Positions 19,797-28,869 are shown, numbered from the stretch's first letter. The stretch is DNA of 64,000 nucleotides from Thermohalobaculum sp039030715 (GCA_039030715.1 JBCCDU010000003.1:1-64000), one strand, 5' to 3'. A program made the numbers and translations. The notes: generated from the letters alone by a model not told the origin.

Positions 19797-20848
19797 GCTT
19801 GCATATCCGCCAGTTTCTGCGCCTGGTCCTCGGCAATCAGCGCATCGATCACCTCATCCAGATCACCCTGCATCACCTGCTCCAGGCGATAGAGGGTCAG
19901 GTTGATCCGATGATCGGTTACGCGGCCCTGCGGAAAGTTGTAGGTGCGGATCCGTTCTGACCGATCGCCCGAGCCAACCTGCCCCTTGCGCTCCGCCGCC
20001 CGCGCATCATCGGCTTTCTGACGTTCGAGGTCATAGAGCCTGGCGCGCAGCACCTCCATCGCCCGCGCCCGGTTCTGGTGCTGGGATTTCTCCGAACTGG
20101 TGACCACGATACCCGTCGGGATATGCGTCAGTCGGACGGCACTGTCCGTTGTGTTCACATGCTGCCCACCAGCGCCGGAAGCGCGCATGGTGTCGATGCG
20201 AATTTCGCTCGCCGGGATATCGATATCGATCTCCGCCGCTTCGGGCAGAACCGCAACAGTGGCAGCAGAGGTATGAATGCGTCCCTGGCTTTCCGTCTCC
20301 GGCACCCGCTGCACGCGGTGGACGCCGCTCTCGAACTTCATGCGGGCGAACACACCATCCCCCCGGATCGCAGCAACCACTTCCTTGAACCCGCCAAGCT
20401 CCGCCGGGCTCTCCTCCAGCACTTCGATCTGCCAGCCGCGCTCCTCGGCATAGCGGACATACATGCGATAAAGATCGCCCGCGAAAAGCGCTGCCTCATC
20501 GCCGCCGGTGCCTGGGCGGATCTCCAGAATGGCCGGCCTCGCATCGGCGGCATCGCGGGGGATCAATGCGCGTTTCAGTGCGTCTTCCCGCGCTGGACGC
20601 GCGGCCTCCAGCGTGGCCACCTCCTCAACCGCAAGATCGGCCATGTCGGGATCGTCCAGCATCTCGCGCGCCTCCCCCAGCGCGCGTTCGGCCGCCTGCC
20701 ACGCATGGATCACCGCGACCACGTCCCGCAAACCAGCATAATCACGCGCCAGATTGGCGATTTCACTGGGATCGGTCACCTCGTTCATCCGCGCCTCGAG
20801 ATACGCGAAACGGTCGAGGATTTCCTGCAGTCTTGTCTCCGGGATCAT
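19793..20848 (-). CDS. prfA: peptide chain release factor 1
   Basis: The 351-residue class I release factor recognises UAA and UAG. The GGQ peptidyl-hydrolysis motif lies in RASGAGGQHVNTTDSAVR. The codon-recognition tripeptide is PxT-type (VPETESQ), which separates RF1 from RF2. The start at 20848 gives MIPETRLQEILDRFAYLEAR; the frame stays open upstream to 21103 but without family similarity. It is the first gene of the prfA-prmC pair, with a hairpin-rich region upstream. Confidence 0.96.
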   Translation of the reverse strand: MIPETRLQEILDRFAYLEARMNEVTDPSEIANLARDYAGLRDVVAVIHAWQAAERALGEAREMLDDPDMADLAVEEVATLEAARPAREDALKRALIPRDAADARPAILEIRPGTGGDEAALFAGDLYRMYVRYAEERGWQIEVLEESPAELGGFKEVVAAIRGDGVFARMKFESGVHRVQRVPETESQGRIHTSAATVAVLPEAAEIDIDIPASEIRIDTMRASGAGGQHVNTTDSAVRLTHIPTGIVVTSSEKSQHQNRARAMEVLRARLYDLERQKADDARAAERKGQVGSGDRSERIRTYNFPQGRVTDHRINLTLYRLEQVMQGDLDEVIDALIAEDQAQKLADMQA

Positions 20849-20939
20849 GGAAAGCCCATGCCAAGTGGCGGCCCAGGCGTCAAGCGCTGTCTCGGCACCT
20901 GCACCCATGCGCAACGGTTCCGCTGAGCGCTGCGGCCAT

Positions 20940-20993
20940 GCCCGTGCTTGCACGGGCGCGGCGGCTTGCCCGCCGCCTGCGCGTCTTGCGCGC
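20940..20993. repeat. three tandem hairpins with CTTG-type loops
   Basis: Three consecutive perfect inverted repeats. The first is GCCCGTG (20940-20946) with CACGGGC (20951-20957), loop CTTG. The second is GCGGCGG (20958-20964) with CCGCCGC (20970-20976), loop CTTGC. The third is GCGCG (20979-20983) with CGCGC (20989-20993), loop TCTTG. They sit in the 230-bp region between the divergent prfA and small secreted-protein genes. They have no T tract and are not placed as a terminator for any gene. Confidence 0.6.
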
Positions 20994-21078
20994 TGATGGC
21001 CGCCTGTCCCACAGATCCGCTGCGCAGTACAAGAATGGCCAAGTTGAGCAACGCGGTGTTCTGGTGTATCGTTTCCGT

Positions 21079-21357
21079 ATGAAGCTGTTATCTGCCGCAT
21101 CACTGCTCATCAGTCTCGCTGCATCCGGTGCGCAAGCCGATGAAGAATCCGAGACAGCACAAGGGTTTACCCCACCTGCGGCCAAGGAAGGCTATTCTTA
21201 TCCTGACTGCTATTGCACCGACAGTCAGGGAGAGAGGATCGAGCTTGGCGGTCAAACCTGTCTACAGATCGGCTCTCGTCAGGTCTGGGCGCGTTGCGAC
21301 ATGTCGCTCAACAACCCCACCTGGCGTCACGATGGCGAGGGATGCCCCTCGGCCTGA
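21079..21357 (+). CDS. small secreted cysteine-rich protein
   Basis: The 92-residue product has an N-terminal signal peptide (MKLLSAASLLISLAASGAQA) and a mature part with five cysteines: YPDCYC, QTCLQ, ARCDMSLNNP and GEGCPSA. The spacing suggests disulfides in the periplasm. It resembles hypothetical exported proteins that I associate with Rhodobacteraceae, but I know no function. The frame stays open far upstream; the ATG at 21079 is chosen because it starts the signal peptide. It ends 5 bp before the convergent DUF1499 gene. Confidence 0.72.
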   Translation: MKLLSAASLLISLAASGAQADEESETAQGFTPPAAKEGYSYPDCYCTDSQGERIELGGQTCLQIGSRQVWARCDMSLNNPTWRHDGEGCPSA

Positions 21358-21362
21358 CAAGG

Positions 21363-21824
21363 TCAGAGTTTGCTCAGCCAATCTTCGACACGCGCCTTGT
21401 TGACGCCCCAGTCGCTGTATCCGACCGTCGAGCGGGAATAGACAATCAACGCTGAACCGCCGACCGCCTGAACCGCCTTGACCGAGATATAGTCGCGAAA
21501 GCCGACCAACTGCGTACGCTGCTCGAAGGTCTGGAACAACGGCGTCCCGCCAATCGGTCGCACGCGAGGCTGAGCACGCGCAATCTCGACAAACCGGGCC
21601 AAGAGGTCTTCCGGGGCTTCGGCGAAGATTTTCGAGGCACGGTCTGGCGTTGCGTTGGTCATCCCCTCTGGCGCGACCAGATAATCATTCGGTCTGCCTG
21701 TGCGTTCTATTTCGGTCGGATCGACATCGTATTTTGCATCATTTAGTGGCATCTGACTGACCCAGACATAACCGACCGCCGCGAGCAGTGCGCCGAGGCC
21801 GAGAAAGATGATGATCCATCGCAT
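21363..21824 (-). CDS. DUF1499 domain-containing membrane-anchored protein
   Basis: The 153-residue product has one N-terminal membrane helix (about residues 2-23) followed by a DUF1499 domain containing PNDYLVAPEG, an internal GFRDYISVKAV segment and SRSTVGYSDWGVNKARV near the end. Function unknown. Its ATG overlaps the ispG stop by one base (TAATG), so it is translated with ispG. Confidence 0.85.
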   Translation of the reverse strand: MRWIIIFLGLGALLAAVGYVWVSQMPLNDAKYDVDPTEIERTGRPNDYLVAPEGMTNATPDRASKIFAEAPEDLLARFVEIARAQPRVRPIGGTPLFQTFEQRTQLVGFRDYISVKAVQAVGGSALIVYSRSTVGYSDWGVNKARVEDWLSKL

Positions 21825-22966
21825 TACTCGGCCGCGACTTCCGCGGCTTTTTCCTTGGCACGTTCGGCTTCCAGCTCTTCGGCACGCTTTTCGACCAGTT
21901 CCACGATATGCTCGATCATCGACTCGTTGCCGTGCTTGTGGTCCTGCTTGCCCGCCATATAGACCATGCCCGAGCCGGCCCCACCGCCGGTCCAGCCTAC
22001 ATCGGTCATCAGCGCCTCTCCCGGCCCGTTCACGACGCAGCCGATGATGCTGAGGCTCATCGGCGTTTTGATATGCTCCAGCCGTTCCTCCAGAATGCCG
22101 ACGGTCTTGATCACATCAAAGCCCTGCCGCGCGCAGGACGGGCACGAGATGATGTTCACGCCCCGGTGGCGCAGTCCCAGACCCTTCAAGATCTCGAAGC
22201 CCACCTTCACCTCCTGCACCGGATCGGCCGACAGGCTGACCCGCATCGTGTCGCCGATCCCCATCCACAACAGGTTGCCGAGGCCAATGGCCGATTTGAT
22301 GGTGCCAGACACAAATCCCCCAGCCTCGGTAATCCCCAGATGGATCGGCGCATCGCAAGCCTCCGCCAGGCCCTGATAGGCCGCCGCGGCCAGGAACACG
22401 TCCGAGGCTTTCACACTGATTTTGAATTCATGAAAATCGTTGTCCTGCAGGATTTTCATATGATCGAGACCACTTTCGATCATCGCCTCAGGACAGGGCT
22501 CGCCATATTTTTCCAGCAGATCTTTCTCCAGCGAGCCCGCATTGACCCCGATCCGCATGGCACAGCCATGGTCGCGGGCAGCCTTGATAACTTCGCGCAC
22601 GCGATCTTCGCTGCCGATGTTTCCGGGGTTGATCCGCAGGCAGGCGGCGCCGGCGACCGCGCTCTCGATCCCGCGTTTATAGTGGAAGTGGATATCGGCC
22701 ACGATCGGCACGGGCGACTGGGCGCAGATCTCCTTCATCGCGGTCGAGCTTTCCTCGTCCGGCACACTCACGCGGACGATATCCGCCCCGGCTTCGGCAC
22801 AGGCTTCGATCTGCTTCAGTGTCGCCTTGGCATCGTGTGTCAGCGTGTTTGTCATGCTCTGCACGCTGATCGGCGCGTCGCCGCCGACAGGGACTGAGCC
22901 AACCATGATCTTGCGGCTCTCGCGACGGTAAATATTGCGCCAGGGACGGACATGGTTGATCGACAT
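21824..22966 (-). CDS. ispG: 4-hydroxy-3-methylbut-2-en-1-yl diphosphate synthase (GcpE)
   Basis: The 380-residue iron-sulfur enzyme makes HMBPP in the MEP isoprenoid pathway. The TIM-barrel part includes VGGDAPISVQSMTNT, DIVRVSVPDEES and LRINPGNIG. The C-terminal domain has the [4Fe-4S] cysteines in SCPSCARQ and GCVVNGPGE. A charged 30-residue Glu/Lys/Ala tail ends the protein. It lies downstream of the RodZ-like gene on the same strand with 116 bp between them. Confidence 0.96.
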   Translation of the reverse strand: MSINHVRPWRNIYRRESRKIMVGSVPVGGDAPISVQSMTNTLTHDAKATLKQIEACAEAGADIVRVSVPDEESSTAMKEICAQSPVPIVADIHFHYKRGIESAVAGAACLRINPGNIGSEDRVREVIKAARDHGCAMRIGVNAGSLEKDLLEKYGEPCPEAMIESGLDHMKILQDNDFHEFKISVKASDVFLAAAAYQGLAEACDAPIHLGITEAGGFVSGTIKSAIGLGNLLWMGIGDTMRVSLSADPVQEVKVGFEILKGLGLRHRGVNIISCPSCARQGFDVIKTVGILEERLEHIKTPMSLSIIGCVVNGPGEALMTDVGWTGGGAGSGMVYMAGKQDHKHGNESMIEHIVELVEKRAEELEAERAKEKAAEVAAE

Positions 22967-23082
22967 AGGCTGCGCTCCTCACAAGCGGATCGGGTCTTTC
23001 TCGCTATCTAAGGGGGATCAAGGATCAAGTCGAGAGGTCAGGCACGAAGAATGCCAGGCCGGGCATCACGTTGGTGCAGAGC

Positions 23083-24321
23083 TCAGTTCAGATCGACCGC
23101 CGCACGCTGCTCCGCCGTCAGTTCGGTTCCGGTCTCGACATCGGTGCCAAGATCCGAGGGCATAGCTTGCGGGAACTGCTCGCGGATCGCCTCCGCCGAC
23201 AGCGAAAGATTCTTGACCACGCTGCCAGGGCGGCCAACCGGGCCATAGCCGATACCATCGATCAGCACATAGACATCGCCCGCATTGCCAGCGCGCAACA
23301 CCGGATCATCCGCCAGCGACGGCAGCGAGAAGCGTTGCCCAGCATTCAGCGTCCCCTGGAACAGGATCGTCTTCGTACTTTCACGAATGCTGACCCATGC
23401 CTCGTTCACGGCATGGACCGTGATGCCAGTTTGCACAGGCTCGGCCGCCGCGACCACGGTGCTGTCCGACGGTGACCTCGCAGGGCCGGCAGCTTGCGCG
23501 GCCCCCTGCCCCTGAAGCGCAAGTTGCGCGATGGCATCGTCTGCGCTGTCGATCACGCCGCTGGCAACACCTTCGCGCGGCGGTGTGTCCACTTCCGGCC
23601 GGGCAAAGACGCCATAGGTCGACGGATCGATCGCCGAAATCGGACCATCGCGACGCAGATGAAGCGGTTTAGGCAACTCGGAAGGCGCCAGCCCCGCCAG
23701 CGCTCCGTCGCCGGAATACGCCGACGCATCGGGTCGCGCAAATTCCGGATCGACCTGAGGGATATCGATTGCGGGCGCCTCCGCCACGATATCCGGTGCT
23801 TCGACGAGTGGGGCGAAGCCAACGCGCTGAATGTCCTGGAGCAGCGCATATCCGCCATAGGACAGCCCGCCAATGATCGCCACCAAAGCAGTAGAGGAGA
23901 TCAGCCCACCGAGCGAGATCGGGATTGAAAACCCGCTCGGGATCGGCGGCGCCGCAAATCTGGATTTGGCGAGCTGTGCGCCAGCCGTGCAATTCAACGG
24001 GTCGGTCGAGGAACCAGTTTTGCCAAACCCGTCACCGCCGATCATCGCGACAGGAGAGCGGAATCCGGATTCCTCGCAGAACCGCTCGTAACACCTGGTG
24101 ACATCCATGCCGAGATAGCGTGCATAACAACGCACATAACCCGCGATGACGCTGTGTGTGGCGAAGGCGCTGAGGTCGCAATTCTCGATTGCCTCGATCA
24201 GAGGTCCCTTGATCCGCAGGTCACGCTCGACATCGGCAAGCGATTTGCCCATCGACGCGCGCTCTCCGCGCATCTCGTCGCCGAGTGTGATCTCGTAGGT
24301 ATCGAAACCCCGAAGCTGCAT
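23083..24321 (-). CDS. RodZ-like helix-turn-helix protein with DUF4115 domain
   Basis: The 412-residue product has an N-terminal HTH domain (about residues 10-85, GERASMGKSLADVERDLRIK), one central membrane helix (about residues 140-165), a Pro/Ala-rich periplasmic linker and a C-terminal DUF4115 domain (VQTGITVHAVNEAWVSIRES onward). This is the layout of RodZ, which links the MreB cytoskeleton to the wall elongation machinery. In alphaproteobacteria it is often beside ispG, as here. Confidence 0.85.
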   Translation of the reverse strand: MQLRGFDTYEITLGDEMRGERASMGKSLADVERDLRIKGPLIEAIENCDLSAFATHSVIAGYVRCYARYLGMDVTRCYERFCEESGFRSPVAMIGGDGFGKTGSSTDPLNCTAGAQLAKSRFAAPPIPSGFSIPISLGGLISSTALVAIIGGLSYGGYALLQDIQRVGFAPLVEAPDIVAEAPAIDIPQVDPEFARPDASAYSGDGALAGLAPSELPKPLHLRRDGPISAIDPSTYGVFARPEVDTPPREGVASGVIDSADDAIAQLALQGQGAAQAAGPARSPSDSTVVAAAEPVQTGITVHAVNEAWVSIRESTKTILFQGTLNAGQRFSLPSLADDPVLRAGNAGDVYVLIDGIGYGPVGRPGSVVKNLSLSAEAIREQFPQAMPSDLGTDVETGTELTAEQRAAVDLN

Positions 24322-24704
24322 CCGGGAGGCTCCTGCTCTGGCTTCTTGATCCCATCTAAATGGGTGTGCCTGATTGTGCTTACACTATCGCAAAATCAGA
24401 ACCCCATTTCAATCGATCATAGACCTAGGACAATGTAATAATTGGAGAATCCGCCGATATTTTGGCGGAAAAAGCCGAAAACATCCCTAACGCGCCAGAA
24501 TTCTCCAATTCGTGGCCCGCGATGCGAAACTTTGCGACTCGGTCGGATTTCCCATCTCGGGCGCCTCGCGGATGGCCTTTCAATTGTGACTTTTTCTACC
24601 GAGGAATGTTGTGGCGTGTCGAAATCAGGCTACATCTTGCGTCTCAGAAGCGAACGCAGCGGAGCGGCCGCAAGGATCGCGCGAGGACTGGACACCCCCT
24701 CAGA
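24322..24704. other. 383-bp intergenic region, no gene seen
   Basis: This separates the divergent RodZ-like and DUF1295 genes and is richer in A+T than its neighbours, as expected for two promoters. It contains a small hairpin, CCGCC (24451-24455) with GGCGG (24464-24468). Short open frames here lack ribosome sites or recognisable features. I see no RNA gene. Confidence 0.6.
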
Positions 24705-25478
24705 ATGCTCGATTTCGAAACATATCTGGCGCCGCTGGCTTTAACCGTAGGCGTTTTCGCCACAATTTGGCCATTAAGCGTAGTGCGTTCGGATGCCAGT
24801 CTGGTCGATGCCTGGTGGGGGCCTGGGTTCTTCGCGCAGATCGTCGTGGTGCTGACCCTGGTTGACCAGATCGATAATCGCGACCTGTTGCTGGCGGCGC
24901 TGATCGGGGTCTGGTCACTGCGGCTTGGTTGGGTGCTGATCCGCAGGCGCTTGCGAGAAGGCCACGAGGACCCTCGATATATCTCGCTGCGCGATGCGTG
25001 GGATCCAGGTTTCTGGTGGAAGAGCTTTTTCGTGGTCTTCGTGCTGCAAGGTGTCATCCAGTGGGTCATTGCACTGGGTCCGATTCACGGCGTCATCGCT
25101 GGATCACAGCCTCTGGGGTCAATCGCGCTCGTTGGTGCTTTGCTGGCGATGGCGGGTCTGGCGCTTGAGACCGTGGCGGACCGGCAGCTAGACCGTTTCA
25201 AGCGAGAGCATCCACATGATGCGCTTTGCCAGACCGGGCTTCGCAGTGTCATGCGCCACCCGAACTATCTGGGAGAAATTGTGTTCTGGATCGGCATAGG
25301 TCTGATCGTCAGCGAAGTCAGCCTTTGGGCGGCGGTCCTGTCGCCGTTGGTAATCACCCTCTTTCTGACGCAGGTCTCCGGTATTCCGATGCTGGACGAG
25401 AGACTCTCCGCCTCGCGTCCAGGCTATGCGGATTATAAGGCGCGGGTACCGGGCCTTCTGCCCGGCTTTAAGAAATAG
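24705..25478 (+). CDS. DUF1295 / steroid 5-alpha-reductase-like membrane protein
   Basis: The 257-residue polytopic membrane protein has about six helices. The C-terminal region carries the family pattern FKREHPHDALCQTGLRSVMR, then HPNYLGEIVFWIG and PGYADYKARVPGLLPGFKK. DUF1295 proteins are related to steroid 5-alpha reductases and isoprenylcysteine methyltransferases; the substrate is unknown. The start at 24705 gives the hydrophobic family N-terminus; the upstream frame is open to 24462 but not family-like. The ribosome site is weak, so the start is uncertain. Confidence 0.82.
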   Translation: MLDFETYLAPLALTVGVFATIWPLSVVRSDASLVDAWWGPGFFAQIVVVLTLVDQIDNRDLLLAALIGVWSLRLGWVLIRRRLREGHEDPRYISLRDAWDPGFWWKSFFVVFVLQGVIQWVIALGPIHGVIAGSQPLGSIALVGALLAMAGLALETVADRQLDRFKREHPHDALCQTGLRSVMRHPNYLGEIVFWIGIGLIVSEVSLWAAVLSPLVITLFLTQVSGIPMLDERLSASRPGYADYKARVPGLLPGFKK

Positions 25479-25533
25479 CGCCCTGCCCGGCACTTTAACC
25501 GGGCTATCTACAAGCCTCGCCGACAGGCTGCGG

Positions 25534-26043
25534 TCAGTAGATGTAGCGGATTTCCTCGGTCCAGTAGCGTTCCACCGAGCGCAGATCGCGGTTCATGCCC
25601 TCAATCCCCTCAGTGCGCAAACGATCCGAACTGCCCAGTTCCTCGGCATGGCGACTGAACAACTCAGCCACTGTCCGGTGGACTGCCATACCCTTATCCG
25701 TTAGGCGGACGCGGACCGAGCGGCGATCAACATCGCAGCGCTGGTGGTCGATATAGCCCAGTTCCACCAGTTTCTTCAGATTGTAGGAGACGTTCGATCC
25801 TTGGTAGTAGCCGCGATTCTTGAGTTCGCCCGCCGTCATGACCTTGCTGCCGATATTGAACAGCAACAGCGCCTGAACCGCATTGACGTCGAAATGGCTA
25901 ACCCGTTCGAACTCGTCCTTGATGACATCGAGCAAGAGCCGATGCAGCCGTTCGATCAGGGCCAGAGTCTCCAGATATCCGGATAACAGATCGTGACCGG
26001 TTTCATCTTCATACGATGGGGCCACAGCAACACTCGCATTCAT
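25534..26043 (-). CDS. MarR family winged-helix regulator (LdtR-like)
   Basis: The 169-residue product has a winged helix-turn-helix with NVSYNLKKLVELGYIDHQRC and a wing DRRSVRVRLTDKG. The preceding helix has FDVNAVQALLLFNIG and the recognition region TAGELKNRGYYQGS. This pattern resembles alphaproteobacterial LdtR-type regulators, one of which controls a cell-wall L,D-transpeptidase in Liberibacter. No transpeptidase gene is in the window, so the target is unknown. GGGAGAG precedes the ATG. Confidence 0.87.
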   Translation of the reverse strand: MNASVAVAPSYEDETGHDLLSGYLETLALIERLHRLLLDVIKDEFERVSHFDVNAVQALLLFNIGSKVMTAGELKNRGYYQGSNVSYNLKKLVELGYIDHQRCDVDRRSVRVRLTDKGMAVHRTVAELFSRHAEELGSSDRLRTEGIEGMNRDLRSVERYWTEEIRYIY

Positions 26044-26139
26044 AACACTCTCCCGAAACTTGAAGTGGTTCCAGCGTCACGGGAATCGGAAAACAAGAGG
26101 TTAATCGCGCGGAAAAAGGTAAAAATTTTTGCAGGTGCT

Positions 26140-26409
26140 TTAGCGAATTTCGTGGAAAAACCGCAGCTTGGCTACCATCGGCGCGTGTTGCGAGGGGGCC
26201 GGACTCTGCCCCGAAATCCAGATATAAAGGTCCTGATCATTCTCCTCGATCAGGCGCTCGAACGCGTCGAGGTCGGGCGTATCCAACGCGGAAAGCCCCC
26301 GCTTGCCACAATCGGCGAAACCGCCCAAGATCAGATCCATCTCCTTCGTGCCGCGCCGCCAGCAGCGGATGCGCAAACGCTTGAGTCGGATCTCTCGGGT
26401 TTCGCTCAT
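26140..26409 (-). CDS. sdhE: succinate dehydrogenase assembly factor 2 (SdhE)
   Basis: The 89-residue protein helps attach FAD covalently to SdhA. The family signature RGTKEMDLILGGFAD (RGxxE-type) near residue 20 and the later segment LDAFERLIEENDQDLYIWI are present. The start at 26409 gives MSETREIRLKRLRIRCWRRG. It lies four bases after the ROK kinase gene and is probably co-transcribed with it; no sdh genes are nearby. Confidence 0.92.
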   Translation of the reverse strand: MSETREIRLKRLRIRCWRRGTKEMDLILGGFADCGKRGLSALDTPDLDAFERLIEENDQDLYIWISGQSPAPSQHAPMVAKLRFFHEIR

Positions 26410-26413
26410 ATGC

Positions 26414-27340
26414 TCACTTTCGGGCCGGATCGGGGTCGGGCCAAAGCCAGGCTGCCCCGACGACCCCTGCGCTGTCACCCAACTCGGCCTTCCGGATGGG
26501 AGTCTGGAAGCTATCGGAAAAGACCATGGGGCGCATCAGCTCCGGCAGGTCGGTATAGAGGTGATCGAGATGGCAGAGACCACCGCCCAGCACAATCACA
26601 TCGGGATCCAGGATATTCACGACGGCCGATAACGCGTTGGCAACGTGCCGTGCATGCGATTGCAAAACGGTGCGCGCGAGGGCTTCGCCATCACCTGCCC
26701 TCTTCGCGATCTCGGCGGCACCTACCGCGTCACCGCCTGCCTTCGAATACTGGGCGGCAAGTGCGGGACCCGCGCACCAGGCTTCTACGCATCCGCGGCG
26801 CCCGCAATAACACTCCGGACCCGGCAATTCGGCAGGCAACATCCCGGGAAGCGGATTGTGTCCCCACTCGCCCCCCACAGCATTGCGCCCGATGACCAAT
26901 TCGCCGCGCGCCACGATCCCAGCGCCGACGCCGGTGCCCAGGATGACCCCAAACACGATCTCGGCCCCCTGCCCTGCGCCGCTTTTCGCTTCGGCCAGCG
27001 CGAAGCAATTCGCGTCATTGGCCACACGCACTTCACGGCCAAGTGCATCGGTGATGTCGCGGTCGAACGGACGCCCGTTCAAAACGACAGAGTTCGAATT
27101 GCGCAACAAACCGGTGTCTGGACTGAGCGACCCTGGCGTGCCGATCCCGACCGGAAGCAAGCGGCCCTGTGGTACGCCGGCATCGCGCTCGACATCGGCA
27201 ACCAGGGCGGAGATCGCCCGCAGCACCCCGTCGTAGTCGTTCTTCGGCGTCGCGACCCGCCGACGCACTTCGACCCGACCGCCTTCGGCCAGAACCACGG
27301 CCTCGATCTTGGTGCCGCCCAGATCGACGCCGACCCGCAT
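26414..27340 (-). CDS. ROK family sugar kinase (fructokinase/glucokinase-like)
   Basis: The 308-residue ROK protein starts MRVGVDLGGTKIEAVVL (phosphate-1 motif) and has GIGTPGSL, the catalytic region VANDANCFALAEA, and GVILGTGVGAGIV (phosphate-2). The zinc-binding motif CYCGRRGCVEAW is followed by an adenosine motif VIVLGGGL. There is no N-terminal HTH, so it is a kinase rather than a ROK repressor. The exact sugar cannot be read from sequence. It lies between the HTH gene (3-bp gap) and sdhE (4-bp gap). Confidence 0.92.
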   Translation of the reverse strand: MRVGVDLGGTKIEAVVLAEGGRVEVRRRVATPKNDYDGVLRAISALVADVERDAGVPQGRLLPVGIGTPGSLSPDTGLLRNSNSVVLNGRPFDRDITDALGREVRVANDANCFALAEAKSGAGQGAEIVFGVILGTGVGAGIVARGELVIGRNAVGGEWGHNPLPGMLPAELPGPECYCGRRGCVEAWCAGPALAAQYSKAGGDAVGAAEIAKRAGDGEALARTVLQSHARHVANALSAVVNILDPDVIVLGGGLCHLDHLYTDLPELMRPMVFSDSFQTPIRKAELGDSAGVVGAAWLWPDPDPARK

Positions 27341-27343
27341 GGC

Positions 27344-27730
27344 TCAGCCGGCCTGCTGCATTTCGCGCAGGCGTTTCTCAACCCGGCCCATGCGCTCGCC
27401 CAACTGGTTTTGCAGAAGGCGAATGTCGCGCAGCTCATCCACCAACCAGGCGAGATCAGACGGCGTGTCATCGAATTTCTGCGCGAGACCGGCAGGACTG
27501 CCTTCGCCCTGACCGGTCAACAGCCAGACGATCGAGACGTTCAGAAACCCGGCCAGCATCTGCACCTTGTTGGCGCGGGGCTCGGAGCGGTCCGCCTCCC
27601 AATTCTGGATGGTGGCATGTTTCAGGCCCAGATGGCGCGCCAGTTGCTGCTGGGTCATCCCCTGTCGCTCGCGCGCCAACGCAAGGCGATCGCCAAAGGT
27701 CGCTGCATTGTCGGTGTAATCGTCCATCAT
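27344..27730 (-). CDS. XRE-type helix-turn-helix regulator with coiled-coil tail
   Basis: The 128-residue product has an XRE-family HTH at about residues 10-70 (RLALARERQGMTQQQLARHL, then ATIQNWEADRSEPRANK). A C-terminal amphipathic helix (LAWLVDELRDIRLLQNQLGE) probably mediates oligomerisation. It is the first gene of a tight cluster with the ROK kinase and sdhE, so it may autoregulate that operon. Two consecutive ATGs (27730, 27727) are possible; AGGA is placed for the first. Confidence 0.85.
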   Translation of the reverse strand: MMDDYTDNAATFGDRLALARERQGMTQQQLARHLGLKHATIQNWEADRSEPRANKVQMLAGFLNVSIVWLLTGQGEGSPAGLAQKFDDTPSDLAWLVDELRDIRLLQNQLGERMGRVEKRLREMQQAG

Positions 27731-27941
27731 GCCTGATCCTGCCTTATCCAGTCCCATGGCCTCGCGTGATCGCCCGGCTTGTCGGGCCTTCCTCTAGTAG
27801 ATCAGCCCGTGCGACGCCAAGCGCAGAATGGTCGCATCACTTTGGGACAGGCATCGAGGAACGCGCCATCGCAGGAAACGGGTGGCCACCGGCGCCCGAA
27901 GCAGGGATGAGGGAAGCGCAATGGAATAGAGGCCCCTCGTC

Positions 27942-28856
27942 ATGACGCAAAGTCCGCAAATGTCCCTCCGCGCTTGGATCGAGCTGGTGCTGCTGTCGCT
28001 GCTTTGGGGAGGGTCGTTCTTCTCCATCGCGATTGCGTTGCGAGAGGTCGGCCCCTTCACCGCCGTGCTGCACCGCGTGGGCTGGGCGGCATTGCTGTTG
28101 TGGGTCGTCGTCGTGATGCGCGGGCTTCCCATACCGCGGGACTGGCGGGTCTGGGGCGCGTTTCTGGTCATGGGATGTCTGAACAACGTCATCCCCTTTA
28201 CGCTCATGAGTTGGGGGCAAACCGAAATCGAGTCCGGCCTGGTCTCCATCTTCAACGCGATGACGGCCATCTTCGGAGTCTTGGTAGCGGCGATGCTGTT
28301 GACGGATGAGCCGTTGAATCCGCGCCGCCTGGCCGGTGTCTGCCTGGGCTTTTTCGGGGTTGTCGTGACCATCGGGATCGACCGTCTCGGCGCGCTGGAT
28401 CTGCGTGCTTTGGGACAATACGCGGTGCTCGCGGGCACACTTTCCTACGCCTTCGCGAGCGTTTGGGCGAAGCTGACGCTTCGCGGTCAAGCACCGGAGG
28501 TCGCGGCTGCGGGGATGCTTACTGGTTCTACTCTGGTGATGCTGCCAATGGTAATTTGGGTGGAGGGCATGCCGAGCCTGGATCTGGCGACAGATACCTG
28601 GTTGGCGATCGCCTACTACGCCGTCTTCGCCACGGCTGGCGCATACCTGCTCTATTATCGCGTGCTAGGCATGGCGGGCGCGGGGAACCTGATGCTATGT
28701 ACGCTGCTTATTCCACCGGTGGCCCTGCTCCTGGGCTGGATGTTTTTGGACGAACGGCTGGAACCCGCAGTCTATGCCGGCTTTGCCCTGATCGCATCGG
28801 GGCTTGTTCTGATCGACGGGCGGCTCCTCAGACGAAAACCACCCGTCGCATCGTGA
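27942..28856 (+). CDS. EamA/DMT family transporter
   Basis: The 304-residue membrane protein has ten predicted helices in two EamA repeats (about residues 10-140 and 150-295), the drug/metabolite transporter layout. Repeat starts are visible in LLSLLWGGSFFSIAIALREV and LAGTLSYAFASVWAK. Substrate unknown; such proteins usually export metabolites or amino acids. It diverges from the HTH gene and converges on the next gene with a 13-bp gap. Confidence 0.9.
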   Translation: MTQSPQMSLRAWIELVLLSLLWGGSFFSIAIALREVGPFTAVLHRVGWAALLLWVVVVMRGLPIPRDWRVWGAFLVMGCLNNVIPFTLMSWGQTEIESGLVSIFNAMTAIFGVLVAAMLLTDEPLNPRRLAGVCLGFFGVVVTIGIDRLGALDLRALGQYAVLAGTLSYAFASVWAKLTLRGQAPEVAAAGMLTGSTLVMLPMVIWVEGMPSLDLATDTWLAIAYYAVFATAGAYLLYYRVLGMAGAGNLMLCTLLIPPVALLLGWMFLDERLEPAVYAGFALIASGLVLIDGRLLRRKPPVAS

Positions 28857-28869
28857 TATGACTGCCCGC

